From Martinezella multihospitum (lineage in GTDB: Bacteria; Pseudomonadota; Alphaproteobacteria; Rhizobiales; Rhizobiaceae), in contig NZ_FMAG01000001.1 in NCBI RefSeq assembly GCF_900094585.1, positions 434,001 through 498,000 on the forward strand: a DNA stretch of 64,000 nt. The letters run 5' to 3'. The notes below the pieces were generated by a model that was not told the DNA's origin, made no database searches, and was given only the letters and a program-made list of their open reading frames with translations. Made by a program: the position numbers and the translations under genes. Below are positions 1-9,044 of the stretch, in pieces. Position 1 is the first letter of the stretch; the number at the start of each line of letters is the position of its first letter.

Positions 1-203
1 TTCGGCGCCAGTAGGCATGCATACGCAAGACATGCTAGGGTTTTCGCTGGAAAATGCCGCGGGAAGAACAATGGGATCGATACAACATCAATATGGAACA
101 GCCCCAAACTGGCCGAGATACCAGCAAGAAGCCTCACAAATCGACGTAGGCTGATGATTGTTCTTACGAACGGCGCATCAATAAGGAACGAGAGCCCCGC
201 ATA
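1..203. other. Left-edge intergenic stretch
   Basis: There is no coding sequence I can support here. It is the upstream region of the GntR-type gene at 204. A small dyad, GTTC-ttac-GAAC, lies at 160-171 and could be a regulator contact, but it is too short to rely on. An AAGGA stretch at 183-187 is too far from the ATG at 204 to be an ideal ribosome binding site. Confidence 0.4.
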
Positions 204-998
204 ATGAAACATGGCCAGGACGCAATGACCTCTAGGGCTACCCCGGAGTCGAAACTGATCGTAACGCAGTCGCCTTTCGATGCCTTTGTGCGAAAATACG
301 GTACGATCCCGCGGCGCGGCGTCTTCGGCTATTTCGTCCACGAACTCGGCCGCCGCATCGTCGGCGGAGACTATCCGGTCGGCGCGACACTGCCGAACGA
401 GCCGGACCTGGTCGAGCAATTCGGCATCAGCCGCACGGTCATCCGCGAAGCGATGAAGTGCCTTGCCGGCAAGGGATTGGTCGAGATCAAGACCCGCGTC
501 GGCACGCGCGTCAAGGAGCGCTCCAACTGGCATCATCTCGATACGGATGTCATGGTCTGGTACTACGAGACCGGCCCCTCCGTGGAGATCATGCGTTCGA
601 TCAAGGACCTGCGCCTGGCGCTCGAGCCGGAGGCAACCGCACGCGCAGCGCTGCGCCGCACCGAGAGCGACATTGCGGCGATCAATTCCGCCTACGAGGA
701 GATGGCGTCCACCATCGGCGACGTCAACAGCAATGCCGATGCCGACCTGCGCTTCCATACGGCGATCTTCGCTGCCACCCACAACATGATCTATTCGCAG
801 CTGATCGATCTGATCGCCGTCGGGATCTACGCCAATCGCACACTTTCCGGCCATGAGGACATAGCCGAGGGCCAAAAACGCTCCCTGCCCCTTCACAAGG
901 CGATCCTCAACGCCATCGTCGCGCAGGATACGGACGCCGCAATCAAGGCATCGCGAAACCTGCTGGAAGCCTGGCTCGCGCGCGACTACGGCTTCTGA
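204..998 (+). CDS. GntR-family (FadR/FCD subfamily) transcriptional regulator
   Basis: This is a 264-residue DNA-binding regulator. An N-terminal winged helix-turn-helix (about residues 38-105, with the LPNEPDLVEQFGISRTVIRE recognition region) is followed by an all-helical FCD ligand-binding domain (about 120-255, with FHTAIFAATHN and a later LHKAI His that fit the metal and ligand site of this class). FCD regulators usually repress sugar-acid or carboxylate catabolism and are released by a pathway intermediate. The ATG at 204 is used here; the ATG at 225 is an alternative with an AGGA just upstream. It converges on the MFS exporter gene with a 36-bp gap, so its target is probably to the left of the window. 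The family is certain and the ligand unknown. Confidence 0.85.
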   Translation: MKHGQDAMTSRATPESKLIVTQSPFDAFVRKYGTIPRRGVFGYFVHELGRRIVGGDYPVGATLPNEPDLVEQFGISRTVIREAMKCLAGKGLVEIKTRVGTRVKERSNWHHLDTDVMVWYYETGPSVEIMRSIKDLRLALEPEATARAALRRTESDIAAINSAYEEMASTIGDVNSNADADLRFHTAIFAATHNMIYSQLIDLIAVGIYANRTLSGHEDIAEGQKRSLPLHKAILNAIVAQDTDAAIKASRNLLEAWLARDYGF

Positions 999-1034
999 CA
1001 GATCACGCACTGTCCCGGCTACACTGGATTTGCG

Positions 1035-2534
1035 CTAATGGGTCATCGCCTCCTGTGCATCCGCCTTGGGCGCCGACGATCCGCGACCCGCATCTCGCGT
1101 GACCGGGATCAGCCAGATGGTCACGCAGGTCGTCAGGGCGACGATGACGACACCCCAGAAGCTCCAGTGCAATGCCGCATCGAAGACGCTTCTGATCGCG
1201 GGATCGGTGCCGAGATCGGAAAGGCCAGTGGGCTGATTGAGGATATCGTGCAGCCTCGTTGCAAGCTCGCCGCTGCCATAATGCGCGATGCCGACATTCA
1301 TGATCGCGCCGAGCGCGGTTGCGCCAAGCGTGTTGCCGAGGCTGCGCGAGAAGATGATCGAGGCCGTGGCGCTGCCGCGCATCGACCATTCGACGCTTTC
1401 CTGCACCAGCACGACGCTCGTAAGGCTGATGAGACCCATGCCAAAGCCCATCAGGAATGAGCCGATGCCGGCGATCACCGGGCTGCTCTCCGGCGTCAGG
1501 AACAGCAGGAAGAGCGAGCCGAACGGAAACATGAGACTGCCGGCGCGCAGGGTGTTGCGGATGCCGAAGGTGCGGAAGAACCGGCTCGCCAGCATCACGG
1601 CCAGCGGCCAGCCGACGATCAGCATCGTCAGCGTAAAGCCGGCCTCAAGCGGCGAACGACCAAGGACACCCTGAACATAGATCGGCAGAACGGTCGTCAA
1701 GCCGATCAGGGCCATGCCGGCAAGCAGGGTGGCGGCGTTGCTGGTCGCGATCAGACGTCTGCTCCATAATGCGATCGAGATGATCGGCTCCGGCGCGCGA
1801 CGCTCCTGCCACAGGAACAGGATGCCGGTAACGATAAAGACGATCGCCAGCGGACAGAGAACCGCAAAACCTGCATCGGTCTCCGTCAGGATGACGAGCA
1901 GCGATACGATCGATATCGAGAACAGGATCGTGCCGAGATAATCGATCTTCGCCTCGCGCGGCGTGATGGACTCGTGCAGAAAGATCATGAACCCGGCGAT
2001 GGCAAGGACGCCAAGCGGCAGATTGATCCAAAAGATCCAGGCCCAGGAAAGATTGTCGACGATGATGCCGCCGGCAAGCGGGCCGATGACAGCGGAGATC
2101 GCCCAGACGCTGGCAAGCGCGCCTTGCACTTTGGCTCGCTCTTCGAGCTTGTAGAGATCGCCGACGACGGTCATCGTGACAGGCTGGATAGCGCCGGCGC
2201 CGAGGCCCTGCAGCAGCCTGAAAACGATCAGGGAAGCCATCGACCAGGCGAAGCCGGCGAGCGTCGAGCCGATGAGAAAGATGATGATGCCGCCGATCAG
2301 CATGGGTTTGCGGCCGAAAATATCGGAAAGCTTGCCATAGATGACGGTGGTGGTGGATTGCGCCAGCAGAAAGGCGGAAAAGACCCAGCTATAATAGGTG
2401 AAGCCGCCGAGCTGGCCGACGATGCGCGGCATGGCGGTCGCGACGATGGTCGCTTCGATGGCGACCATGAAGGTCGCAAGCATGATCGAGACGATGACCA
2501 ACGGGCGTCTCGAATGATCGACCGTGCTGGACAT
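1035..2534 (-). CDS. DHA2-type MFS multidrug exporter
   Basis: This is an integral membrane drug:proton antiporter of the EmrB/QacA (14-helix) group, about 499 residues. Visible marks are the motif A loop GKLSDIFGRKP after helix 2, the antiporter motif C region VIGPLAGGIIVD, and hydrophobic segments along the whole length. The open frame extends to 2624, but the ATG at 2534 has a good ribosome binding site (AAAGGA) and begins directly before helix 1, so I take that start. The C-terminus is short and polar. No membrane-fusion (EmrA-like) gene is adjacent, so it may work alone. The substrate cannot be read from sequence. Confidence 0.88.
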   Translation of the reverse strand: MSSTVDHSRRPLVIVSIMLATFMVAIEATIVATAMPRIVGQLGGFTYYSWVFSAFLLAQSTTTVIYGKLSDIFGRKPMLIGGIIIFLIGSTLAGFAWSMASLIVFRLLQGLGAGAIQPVTMTVVGDLYKLEERAKVQGALASVWAISAVIGPLAGGIIVDNLSWAWIFWINLPLGVLAIAGFMIFLHESITPREAKIDYLGTILFSISIVSLLVILTETDAGFAVLCPLAIVFIVTGILFLWQERRAPEPIISIALWSRRLIATSNAATLLAGMALIGLTTVLPIYVQGVLGRSPLEAGFTLTMLIVGWPLAVMLASRFFRTFGIRNTLRAGSLMFPFGSLFLLFLTPESSPVIAGIGSFLMGFGMGLISLTSVVLVQESVEWSMRGSATASIIFSRSLGNTLGATALGAIMNVGIAHYGSGELATRLHDILNQPTGLSDLGTDPAIRSVFDAALHWSFWGVVIVALTTCVTIWLIPVTRDAGRGSSAPKADAQEAMTH

Positions 2535-2917
2535 GGCATTCCTTTCTGACTGCTGCACCCGGGATCGGAAAAATGCACATGCCGCCATAACGGCCATGGT
2601 CGAGCGCTTAACTTCTGGGATCAAAGTCTAGGGACGAGACGATTGGAGGGCGAGCGCCGGCTGAATCGTTATGATAAGCTTTGCATATTGATGCAGGTCG
2701 ATGTCAACTGCTTAAACGCGAACATATTTCACCAAATCACCCAAGGGCGGCGCCTGGACTGCCGCCTTTCACAAAACAGATCGAGCAATCGGTGCGCTCT
2801 TCCAATATATTGCGGCGCGGCATAATTAGGTCTGCGACGAAACCAAATATGGTTGCTTTGTTTATTTTCTGAACTTATTCTCCGCAAAACAAGCACGAAT
2901 CCAGGTGGTACGTCGAA
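2535..2917. other. Divergent intergenic region between the MFS exporter and ROK regulator genes
   Basis: This stretch of 383 bp has no supported gene. It must carry the promoters of both flanking genes. The part next to the ROK gene (2800-2890) is AT-rich and holds the dyad AACCA-aata-TGGTT at 2841-2854. That is the best operator candidate here, possibly for the ROK protein itself. Several short open frames over 2643-2872 have neither a ribosome binding site nor a recognisable product. Confidence 0.4.
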
Positions 2918-4051
2918 TTGCTAACGTCCTCCCAGCAGCAGCTTTTGCGGGTCATCAGCCAATCAGGCCCTTCCAGCCGCACGGTTCTGGCAGCGTCCAT
3001 GGGGCTGAGCAAGGCTGCGATGAGCGGGATTGCGCGCGATCTGATTTCCCTCGGCGTCTTGCGGGAGACGGAAACGATTTACGGACAGGGCCGCCCGTCG
3101 ATCCTGCTGGACTTGCATCCGGAAGGCGCCTTCTTCGGTGGAATTTCGCTGCTCGAAGACCCGGCACCGCTGGTGCTCAGCGATTTCAACGGCAATATCG
3201 TCGCTCGCCAGACGATGCCGCTGTCGCGTGATCCTGATGTCATTGCCGCGATGATCGCCGACACGCTGCCGAAATTGCTTGCCGAATGCAACGATGCCGG
3301 ACGAAAGCTTTCCGGCCTCGGCATCGCACTTTCCGGCTTCGTCGATGAAAAGCAGGCGAGCTGTGTCAAATCCACGCTGCTCGGCTGGCAGGACGTGCCG
3401 CTTGCCGGTATCATTAGGCAGAAAACCGGCATCGACACGTTTATCGAAAACGACGCCAAGGCGGTCGCCGTCAGCGAAAAGCTGTTCGGCAGCGCGCGCG
3501 ACGTACAGAACTTCAGCGTCGTTTCCTTCGATGACGGTATCGGCTGTGCCCATTTCGTCGGCGGCAAGCTCTACCGCGGCAATCACGGCGGCGCCGGCGA
3601 GATCGCTCATTGCACCATCGAGCCCAATGGCTCGCCCTGCCGCTGCGGCAAGCGCGGCTGCCTCGATACCGTGGCCTCGCTGAAGGCGATCAAGGAAATG
3701 GCAAAGTCGGAGGGTCTCGCCTGCCAATCCCTCGATGACCTGGAGACGGAGGCATCACTCGGCAATGCTGCCGCGATCCGCATCCTGCATCGCGCCGGCA
3801 GCGCGCTTGGGCTTGCGATTGCGCATCTCATCCAGTTCAACGATCCCGGCCTGATCCTGATCACCCATGTCGAAGGCCGGTTTGATAGCCTCTTCGGCAC
3901 CGTCATGCGGCAGGCGGTCGAGGCGAACGTATTGCCGCGCTATGCCGGCCAGACGCCGATCCGCACGCAGCGTGTCGATAGCGATGTCTGGGCACGAGGC
4001 GCTGCCAGCATTGCCGCCCATAATTTTCTGATTGGTCCCAACCCCTATTGA
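2918..4051 (+). CDS. ROK-family transcriptional regulator (NagC/XylR type)
   Basis: This 377-residue protein joins an N-terminal MarR-like winged helix (about 1-70, VLAASMGLSKAAMSGIARDL) to a C-terminal sugar-kinase-like ROK domain. The ROK zinc motif is intact: CRCGKRGCLD preceded by the His of EIAHCTIEP. The FIENDAKA and GIGCAHFVGGKLYRG blocks match the ATP/sugar-binding fold. The start is TTG at 2918 with AGGTGG nine bases upstream; no better ATG precedes the winged helix. The stop at 4049-4051 lies just before the M81 peptidase start at 4059, so the two are cotranscribed and this regulator probably controls that operon. ROK repressors bind sugars or amino sugars, yet the neighbours look peptide-related, so the effector is open. 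Confidence 0.85.
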   Translation: MLTSSQQQLLRVISQSGPSSRTVLAASMGLSKAAMSGIARDLISLGVLRETETIYGQGRPSILLDLHPEGAFFGGISLLEDPAPLVLSDFNGNIVARQTMPLSRDPDVIAAMIADTLPKLLAECNDAGRKLSGLGIALSGFVDEKQASCVKSTLLGWQDVPLAGIIRQKTGIDTFIENDAKAVAVSEKLFGSARDVQNFSVVSFDDGIGCAHFVGGKLYRGNHGGAGEIAHCTIEPNGSPCRCGKRGCLDTVASLKAIKEMAKSEGLACQSLDDLETEASLGNAAAIRILHRAGSALGLAIAHLIQFNDPGLILITHVEGRFDSLFGTVMRQAVEANVLPRYAGQTPIRTQRVDSDVWARGAASIAAHNFLIGPNPY

Positions 4052-4058
4052 GGTTCCC

Positions 4059-5501
4059 ATGCGCATCGCCGTCGGAGGCATTCACATCGAATGCAGCACC
4101 TACAATCCCGTCCTGAACGAAGAGAAGGATTTTCGCGTCCTGCGCGGCGCGGAGATGACCGCAGCACCCTACTTCGCCTTCCTCAAAGACTATGACGGCG
4201 AATTTCTGCCGACCATCCATGCGCGAGCGATCGCCGGCGGTCCAGTCGCCCGCCATACCTACGAGGCGTTCAAGGCCGAGTTTCTGGAAGGCCTGAAGAC
4301 GCTGCTGCCGCTCGATGGGCTCTATCTCGCCATGCACGGCGCCATGTATGTCGAAGGCATGGAAGATGCCGAAGGCGACTGGATCAGCGCTGCCCGCGCC
4401 ATCGTCGGCGACGACTGCATGGTTTCTGCCAGCTACGACCTGCATGGCAATGTCACCCAGCGCATCATTGATGCGCTCGACATGTATTCCACCTATCGCA
4501 CGGCGCCGCATATCGATGTCGAGGAGACCATGCGCCGCGCCGTCAAGATGCTGACGGAAAGCCTGAAGACCGGGGTGAAGCCGATCCTGCTCTGGGCACC
4601 GATCCCCGTAGTCTTGCCCGGCGAACGTACCAGCACCGTCGACGAGCCGGCCAAGAGCCTTTACGACATGCTGCCCGGCATCGACGCCATCGACGGCGTC
4701 TGGGATGCATCGCTGATGGTCGGCTATGTCTGGGCCGACGAGCCTCGCGCAACTGCTGCCGCCATCATGACCGGCACGGATCGCGCCGCGCTCGAACGCG
4801 AGGCGAAACGACTGGCGCAAGCCTACTGGGATGCCCGCGAGGATTTCGTTTTCGGCTGCGAGACCGGCTCGATCGAGGAATGCGTCGAAAGATCCGTTGC
4901 AAGCGCGACTGCACCCGTGGTTCTGGCGGAATCCGGAGACAATCCGACGGGCGGCGGCGTCGGTGATCGCGCCGATGTGCTGGCGGAACTGATTGCCAAG
5001 GGTGCAGAAGGCGTCATTTTCGCCGGCATAGCCGACAAGACCGCGACGGAAGCCTGCTATACCGCCGGCCTTGGCGCCACCCTTGATCTATCGGTCGGCG
5101 CATCGCTCGACACCAAAGGCAGCAAGCCAGTCAAAGGCAACTTCACGGTCAGGCATCTGCTGGATACTACGGAAGCGAGCGACAGGCAGGCCGTCGTCTC
5201 CATCGGCGGCATCAACCTCGTCCTGTCGGCCAGGCGCCGCCCCTATCACAACATCGTCGATTTCACCCGCCTCGGCCTCGATCCGCTGAAGGCGAAGATC
5301 ATCGTCGTCAAATCGGGTTACCTCTCGCCGGAGCTGGCGCCGATCGCCAATCCGAACCTGATGGCGCTGTCCCCCGGTGTCGTCGATCAGTTCGTCGAGC
5401 GCCTGCCGCGGCTGCGCAAGACGAAACCGACTTATCCCTTCGACAAGGATTTCGATTTCATGCCCGAGACGATGCTTTCGGCACGCGCCACCGGTCGCTG
5501 A
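4059..5501 (+). CDS. M81-family metallopeptidase (MlrC-like)
   Basis: This 480-residue protein is homologous to MlrC, the zinc enzyme that finishes microcystin breakdown by cleaving small linear peptides in Sphingomonads. The N-terminal DUF1485 domain covers about 1-290 and the MlrC C-terminal domain about 300-475. Likely zinc ligands are Glu11 (GGIHIECST), the Asp and His of SYDLHGN, and the His of TAPHID. The ATG at 4059 is chosen over an upstream in-frame GTG because the family starts at MRIAVGGIH. It follows the ROK gene by seven bases. In rhizobia such genes usually accompany peptide ABC transporters, as here, which suggests hydrolysis of an imported small peptide or amide. Microcystin need not be the substrate. 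Confidence 0.82.
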   Translation: MRIAVGGIHIECSTYNPVLNEEKDFRVLRGAEMTAAPYFAFLKDYDGEFLPTIHARAIAGGPVARHTYEAFKAEFLEGLKTLLPLDGLYLAMHGAMYVEGMEDAEGDWISAARAIVGDDCMVSASYDLHGNVTQRIIDALDMYSTYRTAPHIDVEETMRRAVKMLTESLKTGVKPILLWAPIPVVLPGERTSTVDEPAKSLYDMLPGIDAIDGVWDASLMVGYVWADEPRATAAAIMTGTDRAALEREAKRLAQAYWDAREDFVFGCETGSIEECVERSVASATAPVVLAESGDNPTGGGVGDRADVLAELIAKGAEGVIFAGIADKTATEACYTAGLGATLDLSVGASLDTKGSKPVKGNFTVRHLLDTTEASDRQAVVSIGGINLVLSARRRPYHNIVDFTRLGLDPLKAKIIVVKSGYLSPELAPIANPNLMALSPGVVDQFVERLPRLRKTKPTYPFDKDFDFMPETMLSARATGR

Positions 5502-5591
5502 ACAGCCCGGCAAGGGTTGAGAAACTCGACTTTGATTGTTTCATCATTCCAGAAAGGCGACCAGGTTTCACGGGCCGCCTTTTCGCGCCGC

Positions 5592-5624
5592 GCACAAACA
5601 TTGTGCATTGCCGAAGTTGCACAA
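5592..5624. promoter_or_regulatory. Cluster of GCACAA half-sites
   Basis: GCACAA-aca-TTGTGC forms a 15-bp dyad at 5592-5606. Its right arm TTGTGCA (5601-5607) pairs again with TGCACAA at 5618-5624 across ten bases. Three alternating half-sites in 33 bp, directly upstream of a predicted -35 at 5633, look like a regulator binding region. The protein that binds is unknown; the ROK and GntR regulators on either side are candidates. Confidence 0.4.
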
Positions 5625-5632
5625 AAAAGCGC

Positions 5633-5661
5633 TTGACGAGGCGAGCGAGTTCAACTTCTAT
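5633..5661 (+). promoter_or_regulatory. Predicted promoter of the GntR regulator and peptide transporter operon
   Basis: TTGACG at 5633-5638 is followed after 17 bases by TTCTAT at 5656-5661. Transcription would start near 5668, inside the palindrome at 5665-5681. The match to the -10 consensus is modest. Confidence 0.45.
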
Positions 5662-5664
5662 TGG

Positions 5665-5681
5665 ACCAATTTCAAATTGGT
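5665..5681. promoter_or_regulatory. 17-bp perfect palindromic operator
   Basis: ACCAATTTCAAATTGGT is perfectly self-complementary around the central C. It lies directly after the predicted -10 box and 12 bases before the ATG of the GntR-type regulator. That is where an autoregulating repressor would bind, so I assign it to the regulator encoded at 5694. Confidence 0.65.
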
Positions 5682-5693
5682 TCACCTCTCGAT

Positions 5694-6431
5694 ATGGCAA
5701 TCAACAGCCTTCCGGAGAATTCGGTTCATGCCCTGGAAAGGCTCCGTGGGCTTTTGAATTCGGCCGATCTCCCGGCGGACGGAAAGCTGCCGACCGAGCG
5801 AGCTCTGTCGGAGACGCTGGGTGTCAGCCGGCGCGCGATCCGGCGGGCGCTTGAGGTGCTGGAAGCGGAAGGCCGCGTCTGGCGACGCCAGGGGTCCGGA
5901 ACCTATGTCGGCCAGCGCCCGGACGACTGGAGCCAGCATGTCAGCACGCTTGTCGCCGGCACGGATCTCATGGAGGTCATGGAAGTCCGTCTGCGCATCG
6001 AGCCGCAGCTGGCCCAGCTCGCCGCCATGCGCGCCAAGCCCGACGACATCGAACGCATGTATGAGCTGGCAAAGAAAATCACCGCCAGCGACGACGCAGA
6101 CAGCCGTGAGCTTTGGGACGGCGCGCTGCATCGGCTGATCGCGCAAAGCGCCGGCAACCAGTTCTTCTTGACCATTTTCGACGTCATCAACCACGTTCGT
6201 CAGGACGAGGCCTGGCAAACCATTCGCGAATTGGCCCGCAGCATCAACAAGACACGCCCTGTGTCCTATGCCCAGCATAGGACGATCATCGACGCGATCG
6301 CGGCGCGCAATCCGATGAAGGCGGCCGAGGCCATGCGCGAACATTTACTGATGCTGCAGGAAAGCCTGATCCGCGTCACCTCGCTGGATGCGCGGCAAGT
6401 TGAGGAACCGCTGACTGAGGAAGTGGGCTAA
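5694..6431 (+). CDS. GntR-family (FCD) regulator of the peptide operon
   Basis: This is a 245-residue FadR-type regulator. The winged helix covers about 1-75 (LPTERALSETLGVSRRAIRR, then GRVWRRQGSGTYVG, the wing) and the FCD helical domain about 90-235 (ELWDGALHRLIAQSAGN, then YAQHRTIIDAIAARN, with the usual His positions). I start at the ATG at 5694: the longer frame begins with a TTG at 5661 that sits inside the operator palindrome. There is no clear Shine-Dalgarno sequence, so the message may have a very short leader. It precedes the dipeptide-type ABC operon by 86 bp and is very likely its regulator and its own repressor. Confidence 0.85.
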   Translation: MAINSLPENSVHALERLRGLLNSADLPADGKLPTERALSETLGVSRRAIRRALEVLEAEGRVWRRQGSGTYVGQRPDDWSQHVSTLVAGTDLMEVMEVRLRIEPQLAQLAAMRAKPDDIERMYELAKKITASDDADSRELWDGALHRLIAQSAGNQFFLTIFDVINHVRQDEAWQTIRELARSINKTRPVSYAQHRTIIDAIAARNPMKAAEAMREHLLMLQESLIRVTSLDARQVEEPLTEEVG

Positions 6432-6517
6432 CCAAAAGTCCCGCCCACGCCAGATCACGACCGGAGAGGAAACCGGTCGAGACTGCAAAGAACGAAAACT
6501 ATAAACAGGAGAACAGA

Positions 6518-8026
6518 ATGAAGATCGCCAAATTCATGGCATCGCTTGCCGCCGGCGCCCTCATCGCGCTACCGTCCCTAGCCGTCGAACTGAAGATCGG
6601 CCTGCAGGACGATGCGGATGCGCTGGATCCCGCACAATCCCGCACCTTCGTCGGCCGCATCGTCTATACCGCGCTCTGCGACAAGCTCGTCGACGTGACG
6701 CCGGACCTGCAATTCGTGCCGCAGCTTGCCACATCCTGGAAATGGTCTGCGGACGGCAAGCAGCTCGTCATGGAGCTGCGCCAGGGTGTCAAATTCCAGG
6801 ATGAGACGCCATTCAACGCTCAAGCTGTCGTCGACAATATCCAGCGCTATCAGACCATGCCGGAGTCACGTCGCAAGAGCGAACTTTCCTCCGTCGCCAA
6901 GGTTGACGCCACAGGCGAGTACGAAGTCACCTTCACCTTGAAAGCGCCCGACGTTACGCTGCTTGCGCAGCTTTCCGACCGCTCCGGCATGATGGTCTCA
7001 CCGACTGCGGCAAAGGCTGCCGGCGCGAAATTCGGCGATCATCCCGTCTGCTCCGGCCCGTTCAAATTCGTCGAGCGCGTGCAGCAGGACCGCATCGTGC
7101 TCGAAAAATTCCAGGATTACTGGAACAAGGACAAGATCTTCATCGACAAGGTGACATACTTGCCTATCCCCGACACGACCGTTCGCCTCGCAAACCTGCG
7201 CTCCGGCGATCTCGACATGATCGAGCGTGTCGCGGCGTCCGATGCCGGCACGGTCAAGGGCGATCCCAATCTCGTCTATGCCGATGCTGTCGGCACCGGC
7301 TGGCTCGGCGTCTACGCCAATGTCGGCAACGGCGCTCGCGCTGACAATCCGATGGGCAAGGACAAGCGCCTGCGTCAGGCCTTTTCGCTGGCGATCGACC
7401 GCGAGGCGGCCATGCAGATCGTCTTTGACGGTACCGGGCTTGCCGGCAACCAGCCATTCGCACCCAACAGCCCCTGGTTCGACAAGGATGTTCCGGTGCC
7501 CGCCCGCGATGTCGACAAGGCCAAGGCCCTGATCAAGGAGGCGGGCTTCGACCGCATCCCGGTCGAGCTTGCCGTCGCCAACAATCCTGTCTCGATGCAG
7601 ATGATGCAGATCATCCAGTCGATGGTCGCAGAAGCGGGCTTCGACGTGACGCTGAAGACGACCGAATTCGCGACGCTGCTCGACGCGCAGTCGAGCGGCA
7701 ACTACCAGCTCAGCCGATCCGACTGGTCCGGCCGCTCCGATCCAGACGGCAACATCCAGCAGTTCGTGACGACGGGCGCCGGCCTCAACGATTCCAAATA
7801 CAGCAATCCGGAGGTCGACAAGCTGCTGCTTGAAGCGCGCCAGTCGCAGGACAATGCCGTGCGCAAGCAGAAATACGATGCGGCCGAGGCCATCCTCAAC
7901 CAGGATCTGCCGATCATCTTCCTCGGGCATCAGGCCTGGATCTGGGCCTACAACAAGAAAATCTCCGGCTTCGTGCCTTCTCCGGACGGCATGATCCGCC
8001 TTGTTGGCGTAAAGAAGAGCGGCTGA
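6518..8026 (+). CDS. ABC transporter substrate-binding protein, peptide type (family 5)
   Basis: This is the periplasmic binding protein (502 residues) of an oligopeptide/dipeptide-class importer. A Sec signal peptide (residues 1 to about 22, ending LPSLA-VE) precedes the mature SBP_bac_5 fold; LKIGLQDDADALDPAQS is the usual family opening. There is no lipobox Cys, so it should be soluble in the periplasm. The start has AGGAG (CAGGAGAACAG) before the ATG. It is the first transporter gene after the regulator and is followed by two permeases, a gamma-glutamyltransferase, DUF1028 and the ATPase. The context suggests peptides or gamma-glutamyl compounds such as glutathione, but family 5 proteins also bind opines, sugars and nickel. 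Confidence 0.88.
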   Translation: MKIAKFMASLAAGALIALPSLAVELKIGLQDDADALDPAQSRTFVGRIVYTALCDKLVDVTPDLQFVPQLATSWKWSADGKQLVMELRQGVKFQDETPFNAQAVVDNIQRYQTMPESRRKSELSSVAKVDATGEYEVTFTLKAPDVTLLAQLSDRSGMMVSPTAAKAAGAKFGDHPVCSGPFKFVERVQQDRIVLEKFQDYWNKDKIFIDKVTYLPIPDTTVRLANLRSGDLDMIERVAASDAGTVKGDPNLVYADAVGTGWLGVYANVGNGARADNPMGKDKRLRQAFSLAIDREAAMQIVFDGTGLAGNQPFAPNSPWFDKDVPVPARDVDKAKALIKEAGFDRIPVELAVANNPVSMQMMQIIQSMVAEAGFDVTLKTTEFATLLDAQSSGNYQLSRSDWSGRSDPDGNIQQFVTTGAGLNDSKYSNPEVDKLLLEARQSQDNAVRKQKYDAAEAILNQDLPIIFLGHQAWIWAYNKKISGFVPSPDGMIRLVGVKKSG

Positions 8027-8096
8027 GCTACGAGTGCCGTGCGGGCTCCTTCCCGCATGGCGCTTTCACATTCGACATCGCGGCAAGGAACTGCCC

Positions 8097-9044
8097 ATGT
8101 ATAGCTATATCGGAAAGAGGCTGCTCGTCGCCATACCGACGCTGCTGATCATTTCGATCTTCGTCTTCTCGCTACAGAAGCTTCTGCCTGGCGATCCGGT
8201 GCTCGCCATGGCAGGCGAGGAGCGCGACCCGCAGGTGCTGGAGTTGCTGCGCGAGAAATATCGCCTGAACGACCCGGTCATCTATCAATATGGCTACTGG
8301 CTGCAGGGTGTCGCGAAGGGCGATCTCGGCGTTTCGCTGCGCACCAACCAACCGGTGCTGACGCTTGTCGCCGAAAAGCTGCCGGTCACCATCCAGCTCG
8401 CCGTCATGTCGATGATCTTCGCCTTCGCCATCGGCATTCCCATGGGCATATTGGCGGCAGTGAAGAAGAATAGCTTCATCGACTTTCTCGCCAATATTGT
8501 CGCCCTCTGCGGTCTGTCCGTGCCGAACTTCTGGCTCGGCATCATGCTGATCCTGCTGGTTTCGGTGAAGCTCCATTGGCTGCCGGCCTCGGGATATCAG
8601 CCGTTCTTCGAAGATCCCTGGCGTTCGATCCAGACGATGCTGATGCCGTCATTCGTGCTTGGCAATGCGCTGGCTGCAACGTTGATGCGCCATACCCGTT
8701 CCTCGATGCTGAGCGTGCTCAGCGCCGACTATATCCGCACCGCCCGTGCCAAGGGCCTGCCGGAAGCAGTCGTGGTGCTGCAGCACAGCTTCCGCAATGC
8801 CGTCCTGCCCATCGTGACAGTCAGCGCTCTGCTGTTCGGCGAACTCCTCGCCGGTGCCGTGCTCACCGAGCAGATCTTCACCATTCCCGGCTTCGGCAAG
8901 CTGATCGTCGATGCGGTCTTCAACCGGGATTACGCCGTCGTCCAGGGCGTGGTGCTTTGCACGGCGATCGGCTTCATCGCCATGAACCTCATTGCCGACA
9001 TTCTCTATGTCCTCCTCAATCCGCGCATGAGGGCAGCCCTATGA
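8097..9044 (+). CDS. Peptide ABC transporter permease, DppB type
   Basis: This 315-residue inner-membrane permease has about six helices. It shows the DppB/OppB N-terminal pattern (MYSYIGKRLLVAIPTLLIIS, GDPV, GDLGVSLRTNQPV) and the cytoplasmic EAA loop RTARAKGLPEAVVVLQHS, which docks on the ATPase. The open frame extends back to 8034, but the ATG at 8097 has AAGGAA in front and fits the family N-terminus. Its stop overlaps the start of the next permease (ATGA at 9041-9044), which indicates translational coupling. Confidence 0.9.
   Translation: MYSYIGKRLLVAIPTLLIISIFVFSLQKLLPGDPVLAMAGEERDPQVLELLREKYRLNDPVIYQYGYWLQGVAKGDLGVSLRTNQPVLTLVAEKLPVTIQLAVMSMIFAFAIGIPMGILAAVKKNSFIDFLANIVALCGLSVPNFWLGIMLILLVSVKLHWLPASGYQPFFEDPWRSIQTMLMPSFVLGNALAATLMRHTRSSMLSVLSADYIRTARAKGLPEAVVVLQHSFRNAVLPIVTVSALLFGELLAGAVLTEQIFTIPGFGKLIVDAVFNRDYAVVQGVVLCTAIGFIAMNLIADILYVLLNPRMRAAL

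Noticed and set aside
8576..9040. Upstream extension of the first DppC open frame
   Set aside because: It overlaps the DppB gene out of frame. ATG 9041 overlaps the DppB stop and matches the family start.
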